Assembly: GCA_029204225.1 (NCBI GenBank)
Contig: CM055113.1
Location: 20,233,798-20,297,797, forward strand
From: Diphasiastrum complanatum
Taxonomy: Eukaryota > Streptophyta > Lycopodiopsida > Lycopodiales > Lycopodiaceae
Reading direction: 5' to 3'
Length of the DNA stretch: 64,000 bases
In this document: in pieces, positions 63,771 to 64,000 of the stretch
How the letters are laid out: every line of letters begins with the position of its first letter
How positions within the stretch are numbered: the first letter of the stretch is position 1
Made by a program: the position numbers and the translations under genes
Notes under the pieces: generated by a model
The model's database searches: none
What the model saw: only the letters and a program-made list of their open reading frames with translations
What the model was told of the DNA's origin: nothing

Positions 63771-63980
63771 CTAGGGAAGACCCAATTTGTATGCTTTTAT
63801 CTTTTCCCATGAATCATTATCCTCAATTTGACCAACCAACCTAAGCATGCACACAAAGATAGAATGATTTCTCAATTGTTTATCTCTGATCCTGAGTACT
63901 CTTTTAGGGTCTAAAGGTACATTGAGCGATAAATCCTCCAAATGGGTAAAATCTTCAATACATCTAACTATCATCATCAT
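63771..63980 (-). pseudogene. Gypsy C-terminal chromodomain-like fragment
   Basis: The minus frame reads LNVPLDPKRVLRIRDKQLRN and LVGQIEDNDSWEKIKAYK. The P..VL..R...LRN....V..L..W(E) spacing is that of the integrase C-terminus and chromodomain of chromovirus-type gypsy elements. It lies just before the PPT, as expected. The rest of the element lies outside the window. Confidence 0.55.
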
Positions 63981-64000
63981 ATAAAGTAAATATACATGAT

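Noticed and set aside
1-64000. tRNA, rRNA or other structured RNA genes
   Set aside because: The only tRNA-like matches are short primer binding sites next to LTRs; no cloverleaf-length sequence was seen.

Overview
The window is nuclear DNA of a land plant with a large, retrotransposon-filled genome. Support comes from one intact five-exon plant GDSL esterase/lipase gene with canonical GT-AG introns, Ty1/copia and Ty3/gypsy LTR elements primed by initiator tRNA-Met, CACTA-like ends and an AT-rich background. I cannot fix the species. Repeat density and mosaic structure would fit a fern, lycophyte or gymnosperm, but that is inference.

Layout. 1-11 kb: broken Ty3/gypsy and copia pieces, a foldback element, an unclassified acidic ORF, a solo LTR and two copies of a GC-rich hairpin module (called R here). 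11.3-13.1 kb: the GDSL lipase, the only gene I call intact and host. 13-16.7 kb: AT-rich spacer and decayed minus-strand coding sequence of unknown type. 16.7-22.4 kb: two copia remnants joined head to head, a PPT-LTR-PBS junction, and a second, longer copy of the acidic ORF behind a gag. 22.4-28.9 kb: a complete copia element (Copia-1, minus strand) with one open 1317-codon gag-pol. 28.9-32.6 and 38.2-38.8 kb: a decayed multi-exon plus-strand gene. 32.6-38.15 kb: a very young copia relative (Copia-2) with a perfect 5-bp target duplication and LTRs differing at one base in 647. It has gag fused in frame to about 770 residues of unrecognised protein and no pol. 38.8-47.4 kb: gypsy fragments and a 24-25 bp tandem repeat. 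47.4-53.0 kb: an inverted copy of about 4.7-10.9 kb. 53.1-55.1 kb: gypsy gag plus a longer array of the same tandem repeat. 55.1-61.2 kb: a direct copy of 1.5-8.0 kb. 61.2-64 kb: copia remnants with the same head-to-head junction as at 18.7 kb, then the 3' end of a gypsy element.

How it fits together. Copia-1 and Copia-2 share PBS, U5, leader, PPT and gag type but differ in U3. This looks like an autonomous element beside a non-autonomous partner that may use its enzymes. The three large duplicated blocks carry the same nested order: gypsy RT, solo LTR inside it, R module, copia piece. The nesting therefore happened before the block duplications. The best candidates for something undescribed are the Copia-2 gag-X protein, the R module (six copies) and the acidic ORF (three copies).
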